Shown: piece by piece, positions 23,040 to 31,857 of the stretch
Layout of the letters: each line of letters opens with the position of its first letter
Numbering within the stretch: the stretch's first letter is position 1
NCBI RefSeq assembly: GCF_013416325.1
Contig: NZ_JACCGK010000019.1
Span: 1 to 64,000 of the forward strand
Direction: 5' to 3'
Origin: Vreelandella sedimenti
Lineage (GTDB): Bacteria; Pseudomonadota; Gammaproteobacteria; Pseudomonadales; Halomonadaceae
DNA length: 64,000 nucleotides
Made by a program: the position numbers and the translations under genes
The notes under the pieces: generated by a model
Database searches by the model: none
What the model saw: only the letters and a program-made list of their open reading frames with translations
Told to the model about the DNA's origin: nothing

Positions 23040-23876
23040 ATGATAGGCAGAGTCATGAAAGGCCCCGTGTTAATTTTTGATTCCGGTGTCGGCGGCCTGT
23101 CGGTGGCGCAGTCGCTGCGCCAATACTACCCTGATGCTGCCCTGTGCTATGCCTGCGACAACGCTTGGTTGCCCTATGGCCTACGCGAAGATGCAGCCCT
23201 GACCGACCGCATTGTGGCGGTATGTCGTTCCGCTGTGGAAGCGTGCCAGCCGAGTGTTTTGGTTGTCGCCTGCAATACCGCGAGTACTCTGGCGCTGGAA
23301 AATTTGCGCGAGCAGTTAGCAATCCCTGTCGTGGGCACCGTACCTGCTATCAAACCTGCCGCAGCGATTAGCCAGACACGCCATATTGGGCTGTTAGCCA
23401 CCAAGGCCACGGTAGGGCGACCCTACACCCAACGCTTGATTGATAGTTTTGCCAGCGACTGTGTGATTACTCGCGTCGCCGCTGATGCCTTGGTCGTTGA
23501 GGCGGAAGCGTACTTGGCAGGTATCACGCCCGATATTGACCGAATACAGACGGCGCTGGCGCCGTTATGGCACGCCGTCGCACCTCCGTCGTCTACTCCT
23601 TCTTTAACACCTGACCATCAGGCGCTAGATACCGTCGTACTGGGCTGCACTCATTTCCCGCTGCTCAAGCCTTGGCTGACGCAGCTTGCCCCCGTGCCGC
23701 TACATTGGGTCGACTCCGGCGATGCGATTGCCCGCCGGGTTGCGCAAGTAGTCGATGAGCTAAATAGCGATCAGCACGACGGCCGCTGCTTTACCACCAC
23801 CTCAGCAGCTAACCTGACCGCTGGCTTGGCCCGCTACGGATTTGATGCGCCCCAGTTGCTTAACGTGGGCGCCTGA
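23040..23876 (+). CDS. murI: glutamate racemase
   Basis: Interconverts L- and D-glutamate for peptidoglycan. Both catalytic cysteines are present: Cys78 in VACNTAS and the second in VLGCTHFPLL; the N-terminal FDSGVGGLS loop binds substrate. It has 278 residues from ATG 23040, or 273 from ATG 23055. The two starts lie in a small tandem duplication: an AGGCAGAG box and ATGA occur twice, 15 bases apart, so either or both may be used. It is followed by trmA after 46 bases, a likely operon. Confidence 0.95.
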   Translation: MIGRVMKGPVLIFDSGVGGLSVAQSLRQYYPDAALCYACDNAWLPYGLREDAALTDRIVAVCRSAVEACQPSVLVVACNTASTLALENLREQLAIPVVGTVPAIKPAAAISQTRHIGLLATKATVGRPYTQRLIDSFASDCVITRVAADALVVEAEAYLAGITPDIDRIQTALAPLWHAVAPPSSTPSLTPDHQALDTVVLGCTHFPLLKPWLTQLAPVPLHWVDSGDAIARRVAQVVDELNSDQHDGRCFTTTSAANLTAGLARYGFDAPQLLNVGA

Positions 23877-23922
23877 ACACTATTGACCGCTACTATTTCT
23901 AATCGGATTCAAAGGAGCAGCC

Positions 23923-25047
23923 TTGGCTATCCCCGTTGTAGAACCTGAACGCTACGCTGAGCAGCTAGCCGCCAAACGCGACTACCTGGAACGTACCTTT
24001 GCTGCTTTTCAGCCACCGGTGTTAGAGGTGTTTGAATCGCCGCCAGGCTATTACCGTCAGCGCTGCGAGTTTCGCATATGGCACGAAGAGGACGATCTCT
24101 TTTACGCCATGTTCGAGGTAGACCCTGAGAACCCGAAGAACAAGCGGGTGATTCGGTTAGATCAGTACGCAGTCGCCAGTGAGCGAATCAATCAACTGAT
24201 GCCGCAGTTACGCGAAGCGTGCCTTCGCTGTGATGAGCTGCGTCGGCGGCTGTTTCAGGTAGAGTTTCTAACCACGCTGTCAGGTGAGGCGCTGGTAACA
24301 CTTATTTACCACCGCCCATTAGGCGATGAGTGGGAGCGCGAAGCCCGCGCTCTTGAGGCTGAGCTGGGTATTATGATTATTGGCCGCTCCCGCAAGCAGC
24401 GCATCGTACTTACCCGAGACCACGTATGGGAGCGGCTAGAGGTGGATGGCCACACGCTGCACTACCAGCAGGTCGAAAACAGCTTTACTCAACCCAATGC
24501 ACATATCTGCCAGAAAATGCTCAGCTGGGGGCGCGAAGTCACCGCGGGCCAGCAGGAGAATAACGCGAAGAAAGATCTGGTCGAACTCTATTGCGGTAAT
24601 GGCAATTTCACCATTGCCCTGGCGGAGAACTTCCGCCGCGTGCTGGCCACAGAAATTTCCCGCACGTCAGTGGCTAGCGCTAACGTGAACCTGGAAGCCA
24701 ATGGGGTAACGAACGCGCAGATTGGTCGTATGTCAGCGGAGGAGTTTTCGCTGGCGCTGAAGGGCGATAAAGCCGGGCGTCGCGTGGCGGAAATGGCGCT
24801 GGAAGAGTACGATTTTTCCACCGTACTGGTCGACCCGCCCCGTGCTGGTTTAGACGAGCAGAGCTGTGAACAACTCAGCGAGTACGCTCAGATCGTCTAT
24901 ATTTCATGCAACCCAGCCACGTTAGCTGAAAACTTGACCATACTGACCAACACCCATGAGATAGAGCGCTTTGCGCTATTTGACCAGTTTCCGTTTACCG
25001 ACCACTGTGAATGTGGAGTGCTGTTGAAGCGGCGGGTGGCCGAGTAA
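23923..25047 (+). CDS. trmA: tRNA (uracil-5-)-methyltransferase TrmA
   Basis: Makes 5-methyluridine at position 54 of tRNA (and of tmRNA) using SAM. Motifs: LYCGNGNFTIAL (SAM site), VLVDPPRAGLDEQ, and YISCNPATLAENL, with the catalytic Cys in the last; the C-terminal FDQFPFTDHCECGVLL is typical of TrmA, and an N-terminal substrate-binding domain precedes the fold. Starts with TTG at 23923, eight bases after an AAAGGAG site. Its 374 residues compare with 366 in E. coli. Confidence 0.96.
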   Translation: MAIPVVEPERYAEQLAAKRDYLERTFAAFQPPVLEVFESPPGYYRQRCEFRIWHEEDDLFYAMFEVDPENPKNKRVIRLDQYAVASERINQLMPQLREACLRCDELRRRLFQVEFLTTLSGEALVTLIYHRPLGDEWEREARALEAELGIMIIGRSRKQRIVLTRDHVWERLEVDGHTLHYQQVENSFTQPNAHICQKMLSWGREVTAGQQENNAKKDLVELYCGNGNFTIALAENFRRVLATEISRTSVASANVNLEANGVTNAQIGRMSAEEFSLALKGDKAGRRVAEMALEEYDFSTVLVDPPRAGLDEQSCEQLSEYAQIVYISCNPATLAENLTILTNTHEIERFALFDQFPFTDHCECGVLLKRRVAE

Positions 25048-25205
25048 GCATACGACCTAATGCGTAAACGGTATGTGCCATGAACAACACGTCAGGTGAT
25101 TAGGGCCGCGACGATAGGTAGCGTAAGCTAGCCGTTATGTTGGCCTAAAGGCCTATTGTCCTTCGTTTTTTGGCCGTTTAATGGCCTAGGCAGTCGAGGT
25201 GATGG

Positions 25206-28200
25206 ATGCACTACGTTGCGATTGAAGAGAGCCGGCAAGATCTTTTGAAGCAGCTCCAGGAGCGGCTATACGCGCGGTTAGACCCCGCTCGTGCCGCCAC
25301 TGTGGACGCTTTTGCTCGGCACTTTTATGCCACCGTGCCGGTGGAAGACCTGGTAGATCGCCGCCTGGACGATCTGTATGGCGCAACGCTGTCGATCTGG
25401 CAGTTTTTGCAGCATCACGACCCGCAAAGCCCCAAAGTAAGGGTATTTAACCCTGATTTTGAAGAGCACGGCTGGCAGTCGACGCATACCTTTGTCGCCG
25501 TTCTCCACGAAGATATGCCGTTTTTGGTCGACTCGGTGCGTATCGAGCTCAACCGCCGCGGCTTGACCGTGCACGCCATTCAAAACGCCGTGCTTGCAGT
25601 CGCCCGTGATGAGCGCCATCAGTTGCAGGCGCTGGCCTCGCCCAGGGCAGAAAACGCACCTGAAGCGCGCGAGTCGCTAATTGTCATTGAGGTAGACCGG
25701 CACACCGACGTGGCGTTGCTTGAGAAAATCGAAAGCAATCTAAATGACGTGCTTCGCGATGTACGTACCGCTGTGGGCGATTTCGACGCCATGTGTTCGC
25801 AAATCACCGCATCGATTCAAGAACTCGAGAAAAACTGCCCGCCGCAGATCGATCCTGACGACCACGAAGAGGCGATTGCCTTTTTAGAGTGGATGCTCAA
25901 GGATAACTTTACTTTCCTGGGCTACGACGAGTACCTGCTGGAGGGCAGCGAGTTAAAGCGCGACGCGGATAGCGTGCTGGGCGTGTTCCGCCTGGATCAG
26001 CCGCGCTACTGCGAGCGTATTCGCACCGAAGAAGGGGTGGATGAGCACAATGATTATGTGCTGGTGCCGCAGCTACTATCGTTTGCCAAAAGCGCCCATC
26101 ACTCCCGGGTGCACCGTCCTACCTACCCTGACTACATCACCGTTGATCGCTACGACGATGACGGCAATGTGATTGGTGAGCGGCGCTTCTTCGGTTTGTT
26201 TACCTCCACGGTCTATAACGAGTCGCCGCGCAATATTCCGCTGCTGCGCCGCAAGCTCAAAGCCGTCATGGATATCGCTGGGTTTAATCCCCAGGGCCAC
26301 AACGGCAAGCAGTTGTTACAGGTGCTGGAAGTCTATCCCCGGGATGATCTTTTCCAGATCGATACCGAGTCACTGGCCAGCACTGCGCTGGGCATCCTCA
26401 ATATTCGTGAGCGCCGTCAGGTGCGGCTATTTATCCGCGCCGATATCAGCGGCAAGTTCTACTCTTGCCTGGTGTTTGTCCCCCGGGACGTGTTTTCCAC
26501 GGATCTGCGTCAGCGGATTCAAAACGTGTTGTGCGACGAGTTAGACGCCCACTTTGGCGACTTCAATACCTATTTATCCGAGTCTGTGCTGGCGCGTATT
26601 CAATTGATTTTACGCTTTAATGGTGACGCGCCCAGCGACTATGACCTCAAGCGTTTGGAAAGCAAAGTGTCACGGCTGGCGCGCAGTTGGCGTGACGAGC
26701 TGCAGAACGCCATGATCGAAGGCTTTGGGGAAGAGCGCGCCAACAATTTGATGGATCAGTTCCGCGAGGCGTTCTCGGCCAGCTACCGTGAAGACTTCTC
26801 TGCGCGCACCGCGGTGTTTGATGTTCAGCACCTACTGACACTGGATAGCGAGAACGACCTCTCGCTGTCGCTCTATCGGCCATTAGAAGAGCAGGGTGGT
26901 GGTGTTAACCTGAAACTGTTTCACCGTGAATCGCAGATTCCGCTGTCTGACGTGCTGCCGATGATGGAAAACCTCGGCCTGCGTGTAATTGGTGAACGCC
27001 CCTACGATATTAACGCTCCTGAACAGCGCTACTGGATTCACGATTTTGAGCTTGAGCACAGCGGTGCGGATGTCAGCCTGGGCGACATGCGCGATGTATT
27101 CACGGAAGCCTTCAAGCGCATCTGGACCGGCGAGGCCGATAACGATGCGTTTAACCGCCTGATTATCGGCGCTGGCCTGGATTGGCGCGAAGTGGCCATG
27201 CTGCGTGGCTACGCACGCTACCTCAAACAGATCCGCTTCGGCATGTCCCAGGATTACATCGCTGCTACGCTGGCCAACTATCCTGCCATTACCCGTGAGT
27301 TGGTTGAATTATTCCGCCTGCGTTTTGATCCTGAGCAGCAGAGCCACGCCACCGACGAGTGCATCGCGAGCTTAAATGAGCGCTTGGAAGGGGTCGCCAG
27401 CCTTAACGATGACCAGCTACTGCGCCGCTTTATGGAGCTGATCCTCGCCACCCTACGTACCAACTACTACCAACTGGCTGAGGGTGGGCGCTTTAAAGAT
27501 TATATCGCCTATAAGCTGGAGCCCTCCAAGGTTACCGGCATGCCCAAGCCGCGGCCGATGTTTGAAATTTTTGTCTGCTCGCCGCGGGTGGAAGGTGTCC
27601 ACCTGCGGGGCGGCAAAGTGGCCCGCGGTGGCCTTCGCTGGTCGGATCGCTTTGAAGATTATCGCACCGAAGTGCTGGGGCTGGTGAAAGCGCAGCAGGT
27701 TAAGAACGCCGTTATCGTGCCGGTTGGTGCTAAAGGCGGTTTTGTCTGTAAGCGCATGCCGGAAAATGCCAGTCGTGATGTCGTCCAGAAAGAGGGCATT
27801 GCCTGTTACCAAATCTTTATTCGTGCGCTGCTGGATGTCACCGATAACCTGGTGGGCGGCGATGTTGTGCCGCCGGAAAATGTTGTCCGCCATGATGAGG
27901 ACGACGCTTACCTAGTGGTAGCTGCCGACAAAGGCACCGCTACCTTCTCAGATATCGCCAACGAAATTTCCATTGAGTATGGTCACTGGCTGGGCGATGC
28001 CTTTGCCTCTGGCGGTGCTAACGGTTATGACCACAAGAAAATGGGCATCACCGCTCGCGGTGCCTGGGAATCAGTTAAGCGCCACTTCAAAAATCTGGAT
28101 CTCGACACCCAGCGCGACCTGTTTAGCGTGGTGGGGATCGGTGATATGGCCGGCGATGTGTTTGGTAATGGCATGCTGCTCTCCGACAAGATTCAGCTAG

Positions 28201-30029
28201 TGGGCGCCTTCAACCACCTGCATATCTTTGTAGACCCCAACCCGGACGCCGAGGCGTCGTTTGCCGAGCGCAAGCGGCTGTTTGCATTACCACGCTCCAG
28301 CTGGGAAGACTATAGCCAGGAACTGATCTCCGCCGGTGGCGGCATCTTTAGCCGTAGCGCCAAGTCGATTAGCATCACACCGGAGATGCAGCAGGTATTT
28401 GGTATCAAGGAAGAGCGCCTGTCGCCGAATGAACTAATCCGCGCCATGCTCAAATCCAAGGTGGACTTGATTTGGAACGGCGGTATCGGTACCTACGTGA
28501 AGGGCTCCGACGAAACCGATGCGGATGTGGGCGATAAAGCCAACGACACCTTGCGCATCAACGGCAATGACTTGAATTGCCGTGTGGTCGGCGAGGGCGG
28601 TAACCTCGGCTTGACCCAGCGCGGACGTATGGAAGCCGCCGCCAAAGGCGTGCGCGTTTACACTGACTTTATTGACAACGCCGGTGGAGTGAACTGCTCC
28701 GACCACGAGGTCAATATCAAGATTTTGATCGATGAAGTGGTCAAGCGCGGCGACATGACCGACAAGCAGCGCAATCAGCTGTTGGCGGAAATGACCGACG
28801 AGGTGGCGGATCTGGTGATCCTGGATAATTACCGCCAAAGTCAGGCGCTGGATCTATCGGCTACCCTTTCTGACCAGTCAATGGGCCCTTACCGCCGTTT
28901 TATCAGCGAGCTGGAGGCCGCCGGGCAGATTGACCGCGAGTTGGAATTCCTGCCTACCGATGATGTGCTCAAAGAGCGGGCCAGCAACGATCAAGGGATG
29001 CGCCTGCCGGAACTGTCGGTACTGATCTCCTACGCCAAGAGCACTTTGAAAGGCGACTTGATCACCTCTGATGTGCCGGACGATCACTATATTCATCGTC
29101 ACCTGGAGCGGCTGTTCCCATCAGTGCTGGTCGAGCGCTTTAAAGTCGAAATGTACGAGCACCGTCTGAAGCGTGAAATTGTCGCTACCCAGGTGGCCAA
29201 CGATCTGGTCGATCATATGGGGGTCGTCTTTGTACGTCGCCTGATGGACTCCACCGGAGCGGGGCGCGCCGATATTGCGCGAGCCTACATCGTGGCCCGT
29301 GATAGCTTTAACTTGCCCAGTCTATGGGCGCAAATTGAAGCCCTCGATAATCAGGTGCCCAACCGCATTCAGTACTCGATGATGCTTGACCTGATGCGCT
29401 TGATCCGTCGTGCCACGCGCTGGTTTGTGCGTCAGCACTTAGGGCTTTCGACACAAGATACCATTGAGTACTTCGCTCCTCGCTTGGCGCAGTTGCAGGA
29501 AGGTATTGGTGAGCTTCTCAGTGGTGAAGAGCTTAGCGCCTGGAACTCGCGTCGTGACGAGTTGTTGGAGGCGGGTGTGCCAGAAGCGTTGGCATCCAAC
29601 GTGGCGGCGTCATCAAGCCTTTATGCGGGGCTGGGTATTATCCAGGCGGCGCGCCTGACGAATGAAAAACCCCAGCGAGTGGCGGAAGTGCTGTACGAAA
29701 TTGGCAGCCGCCTGGAGTTACCATGGATGATTCAGCAGGTAACCCAGCTGGAAGTGCGCGACGCCTGGCAGGCCCAGGCGCGGGAAACCTTCCGTGACGA
29801 TATTGAGCGCCAGCAGCTGGCGCTGACCACCAGCGTACTGAAGTTGGATGCCGGAAGTCGCGATACCCCGGAGCGGGTGGCGCAGTGGCTGGATCAGCAC
29901 GCCGATCTGCATCGCCGCTGGTGCCGCCTTATTGAAGAGGTGCGCGGCGGCAGTGAAGGAGGCTTTGCGCTCTTTGCCGTGGCGGTACGCGAACTGGTAG
30001 ATCTGGCTGAAAGCGATAGCGAAGCCTAA
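25206..30029 (+). CDS. gdhB: NAD-specific glutamate dehydrogenase, large (GDH180) class
   Basis: Deaminates glutamate to 2-oxoglutarate with NAD+, a catabolic route. Its 1607 residues place it in the 180-kDa class first described in Streptomyces and Pseudomonas. The long N-terminal half carries ACT-like regulatory domains; the catalytic core is seen at LRGGKVARGGLRWSDRFEDYRTE-type sequence (around residues 800-815) and the Rossmann segment near VVGIGDMAGDVFGNGML. The C-terminal helical region is also family-typical. Start at ATG 25206 after GAGGTG. It is a single-gene unit with a strong terminator at 30084. Confidence 0.96.
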   Translation: MHYVAIEESRQDLLKQLQERLYARLDPARAATVDAFARHFYATVPVEDLVDRRLDDLYGATLSIWQFLQHHDPQSPKVRVFNPDFEEHGWQSTHTFVAVLHEDMPFLVDSVRIELNRRGLTVHAIQNAVLAVARDERHQLQALASPRAENAPEARESLIVIEVDRHTDVALLEKIESNLNDVLRDVRTAVGDFDAMCSQITASIQELEKNCPPQIDPDDHEEAIAFLEWMLKDNFTFLGYDEYLLEGSELKRDADSVLGVFRLDQPRYCERIRTEEGVDEHNDYVLVPQLLSFAKSAHHSRVHRPTYPDYITVDRYDDDGNVIGERRFFGLFTSTVYNESPRNIPLLRRKLKAVMDIAGFNPQGHNGKQLLQVLEVYPRDDLFQIDTESLASTALGILNIRERRQVRLFIRADISGKFYSCLVFVPRDVFSTDLRQRIQNVLCDELDAHFGDFNTYLSESVLARIQLILRFNGDAPSDYDLKRLESKVSRLARSWRDELQNAMIEGFGEERANNLMDQFREAFSASYREDFSARTAVFDVQHLLTLDSENDLSLSLYRPLEEQGGGVNLKLFHRESQIPLSDVLPMMENLGLRVIGERPYDINAPEQRYWIHDFELEHSGADVSLGDMRDVFTEAFKRIWTGEADNDAFNRLIIGAGLDWREVAMLRGYARYLKQIRFGMSQDYIAATLANYPAITRELVELFRLRFDPEQQSHATDECIASLNERLEGVASLNDDQLLRRFMELILATLRTNYYQLAEGGRFKDYIAYKLEPSKVTGMPKPRPMFEIFVCSPRVEGVHLRGGKVARGGLRWSDRFEDYRTEVLGLVKAQQVKNAVIVPVGAKGGFVCKRMPENASRDVVQKEGIACYQIFIRALLDVTDNLVGGDVVPPENVVRHDEDDAYLVVAADKGTATFSDIANEISIEYGHWLGDAFASGGANGYDHKKMGITARGAWESVKRHFKNLDLDTQRDLFSVVGIGDMAGDVFGNGMLLSDKIQLVGAFNHLHIFVDPNPDAEASFAERKRLFALPRSSWEDYSQELISAGGGIFSRSAKSISITPEMQQVFGIKEERLSPNELIRAMLKSKVDLIWNGGIGTYVKGSDETDADVGDKANDTLRINGNDLNCRVVGEGGNLGLTQRGRMEAAAKGVRVYTDFIDNAGGVNCSDHEVNIKILIDEVVKRGDMTDKQRNQLLAEMTDEVADLVILDNYRQSQALDLSATLSDQSMGPYRRFISELEAAGQIDRELEFLPTDDVLKERASNDQGMRLPELSVLISYAKSTLKGDLITSDVPDDHYIHRHLERLFPSVLVERFKVEMYEHRLKREIVATQVANDLVDHMGVVFVRRLMDSTGAGRADIARAYIVARDSFNLPSLWAQIEALDNQVPNRIQYSMMLDLMRLIRRATRWFVRQHLGLSTQDTIEYFAPRLAQLQEGIGELLSGEELSAWNSRRDELLEAGVPEALASNVAASSSLYAGLGIIQAARLTNEKPQRVAEVLYEIGSRLELPWMIQQVTQLEVRDAWQAQARETFRDDIERQQLALTTSVLKLDAGSRDTPERVAQWLDQHADLHRRWCRLIEEVRGGSEGGFALFAVAVRELVDLAESDSEA

Positions 30030-30083
30030 ACGTACCTAGCCGACTTAATTAAAGCGTGTCTATTTAATTAAAGTGTGTCCATG

Positions 30084-30118
30084 AAAGCGCGCCCTGGTTC
30101 TCCACCAGGGCGCGCTTT
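30084..30118 (+). terminator. intrinsic terminator of gdhB
   Basis: A perfect 14-bp stem, AAAGCGCGCCCTGG / CCAGGGCGCGCTTT, around a 7-base loop, with T residues at its 3' base. It is 55 bases after the gdhB stop. Just before it a 16-base sequence (TTAATTAAAGYGTGTC) occurs twice in tandem. Confidence 0.9.
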
Positions 30119-30168
30119 ATTGCGTTATACTGATGCCCGTTTTCAGCTCCCGCTTCAAGAGATCCGCT

Positions 30169-31185
30169 ATGTACAACCTCGCTCGCTCACTGTTTTTTCG
30201 CGTTGACCCAGAGACCTCTCACGGGATGGCCTTGAGCGCTCTGGATGCACTGCATCGGGTGGGTGGGGTAGCACGCCTGTTTGGCCAGTCGGTGAGTGAT
30301 CCCGTCGAGCTTATGGGGCTGCGATTTGCCAATCGAGTGGGGTTAGCTGCCGGGTTGGACAAAAACGCCGACCATCTTGATGCCCTTGGCGCGCTGGGGT
30401 TTGGGTTTGTCGAAGTTGGCACGGTGACGCCTAAGCCGCAGCCAGGCAATCCTAAGCCTCGGCTATTTCGCCTAGCGCAGCATGAGGCAATCATCAACCG
30501 CTTTGGCTTTAACAACAAAGGGGTTGCGCACCTGGTTCAGCAGGTCAAACAGCGCCACTACGGCGGCATTGTGGGCATCAATATTGGTAAAAACCTGACG
30601 ACTTCAGTAGAGCACGCGCTGGATGACTACCTCATATGTTTAGACGCGGTGCATCCCTACGCGGATTACATTGCCGTTAACGTCTCTTCACCGAATACCC
30701 CTGGGTTGCGCAGCCTACAGTTCGGCGAGCAACTGGATGCGCTGTTGGGGCCGATTCGAGCACGAGCCTCAGAGCTCAATGACCAAACGGGCCGCAACGT
30801 ACCATTGCTGATTAAGATAGCCCCGGATATGAGCGCTGAAGAAGTAGTCTTGCTGGCAGAAAGTATTCAGCGCAATGCACTTGATGGCGTGATAGCCACC
30901 AATACGACGGTTTCCCGCGCAGGAGTAGAGGGTGACTCACAAGCGGAGGAGGCTGGAGGGCTCTCTGGGAAACCGGTCTTCGAGGCATCCAATCGCGTTA
31001 TTCGCCAACTGCGTCAGCATCTACCATCGTTACCTATCATAGGTGTCGGTGGGATCGATAGTGCTGCTGCTGCTCAGGCCAAAATCGCGGCGGGAGCAGA
31101 TTTGGTGCAACTTTACTCGGGGTTGATCTATCAAGGGCCTAAACTGGTCGGTGAATGCGCGAGGGCACTGAAAGCTAAAGGTTGA
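30169..31185 (+). CDS. pyrD: dihydroorotate dehydrogenase (quinone), class 2
   Basis: The FMN enzyme of pyrimidine synthesis, attached to the inner membrane and passing electrons to ubiquinone. The N-terminal MYNLARSLFFRVDPETSHG is the class 2 membrane-association helix. Substrate and FMN motifs include GLAAGLDKNAD, NRFGFNNKG, VNVSSPNTPGLR (with the catalytic Ser) and GVGGIDS. ATG 30169 gives 338 residues (336 in E. coli) and matches the family's N terminus; an earlier in-frame ATG at 30133 does not. Confidence 0.96.
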   Translation: MYNLARSLFFRVDPETSHGMALSALDALHRVGGVARLFGQSVSDPVELMGLRFANRVGLAAGLDKNADHLDALGALGFGFVEVGTVTPKPQPGNPKPRLFRLAQHEAIINRFGFNNKGVAHLVQQVKQRHYGGIVGINIGKNLTTSVEHALDDYLICLDAVHPYADYIAVNVSSPNTPGLRSLQFGEQLDALLGPIRARASELNDQTGRNVPLLIKIAPDMSAEEVVLLAESIQRNALDGVIATNTTVSRAGVEGDSQAEEAGGLSGKPVFEASNRVIRQLRQHLPSLPIIGVGGIDSAAAAQAKIAAGADLVQLYSGLIYQGPKLVGECARALKAKG

Positions 31186-31233
31186 GTGCAAAGATGATTA
31201 GCGAAGCGGTGTGGGCATAAAGGCGCACTAAAA

Positions 31234-31255
31234 AGCCCACTTGAAAAAGTGGGCT
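31234..31255 (-). terminator. intrinsic terminator of rmf
   Basis: On the minus strand AGCCCACTT pairs with AAGTGGGCT around a TTTC loop and is followed by TTTTAG. It lies 55 bases past the rmf stop, between the convergent pyrD and rmf genes. Confidence 0.85.
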
Positions 31256-31309
31256 CACTGAAAACCTCTCGCTTAAAATCTTTCTTTTAAAACCTTGAAA
31301 AATAAAACG

Positions 31310-31519
31310 TTAGGCCATGACTAAAGGATTTTTGTGGATGCCCGAGATGCCGGTCATCCCATCCCACTGGTCGCCGCGACCTTCACGCCAACCGCTCATC
31401 CAGTATTCGCGTAAATTGATATCTTGACTGGGACAGTCGTCACGAGAACGACCCGATACACCCGCTTTGTAGCCGTGGACATAAGCCCGCTGGAAGCGAT
31501 CACGTTTTTGCCGTTTCAT
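31310..31519 (-). CDS. rmf: ribosome modulation factor
   Basis: A 69-residue basic protein that dimerises 70S ribosomes into inactive 100S particles in stationary phase. The N terminus MKRQKRDRFQRAYVHGYKAG and the SGWREGR region align directly with E. coli RMF (55 residues), and the C-terminal VMA is shared. The protein is about 14 residues longer than E. coli RMF near its C-terminal end. The start has a GAGGTTAGCC leader. A terminator follows. Confidence 0.95.
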   Translation of the reverse strand: MKRQKRDRFQRAYVHGYKAGVSGRSRDDCPSQDINLREYWMSGWREGRGDQWDGMTGISGIHKNPLVMA

Positions 31520-31857
31520 TGGCTAACCTCTTTTCACGAAAGCCTTTGATAAGAAATAGGGTGTTATCGAAAACAACCACTATTCCGAGAGCTTGCTTCA
31601 AGAGCGAGACGCCGCTTCAGCCCTGTTGTTTGGCACTCACGGGCTGAACGAGCCGAGCGGCAATCTCTTACAAAGAACACTTAAACGCCAAGGGTCCGGT
31701 CTTGAACCGACCCTGACAAGAAACGCATGCGTTTTTCAGTAGCTACTCTCTTATTGTTAGACCATGATGGGGTCATCTGTCGACTACCAAATTGTCATAA
31801 AACGTAAACTCATTTGCTATATACAGGAATATTGCGCCTTTCAGCGCCGCTATTATC
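31520..31857. other. rmf-rlmKL divergent intergenic region with hairpins
   Basis: No ORF is supported. It contains a hairpin at 31691-31714 (AGGGT-CGGT / ACCG-ACCCT around CTTG) and, seven bases later, the palindrome AAACGCATGCGTTT at 31721-31734 followed by further T residues, which on the plus strand resembles an intrinsic terminator. The two could be the 3' end of an unannotated small RNA or part of the rmf leader. Confidence 0.4.
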
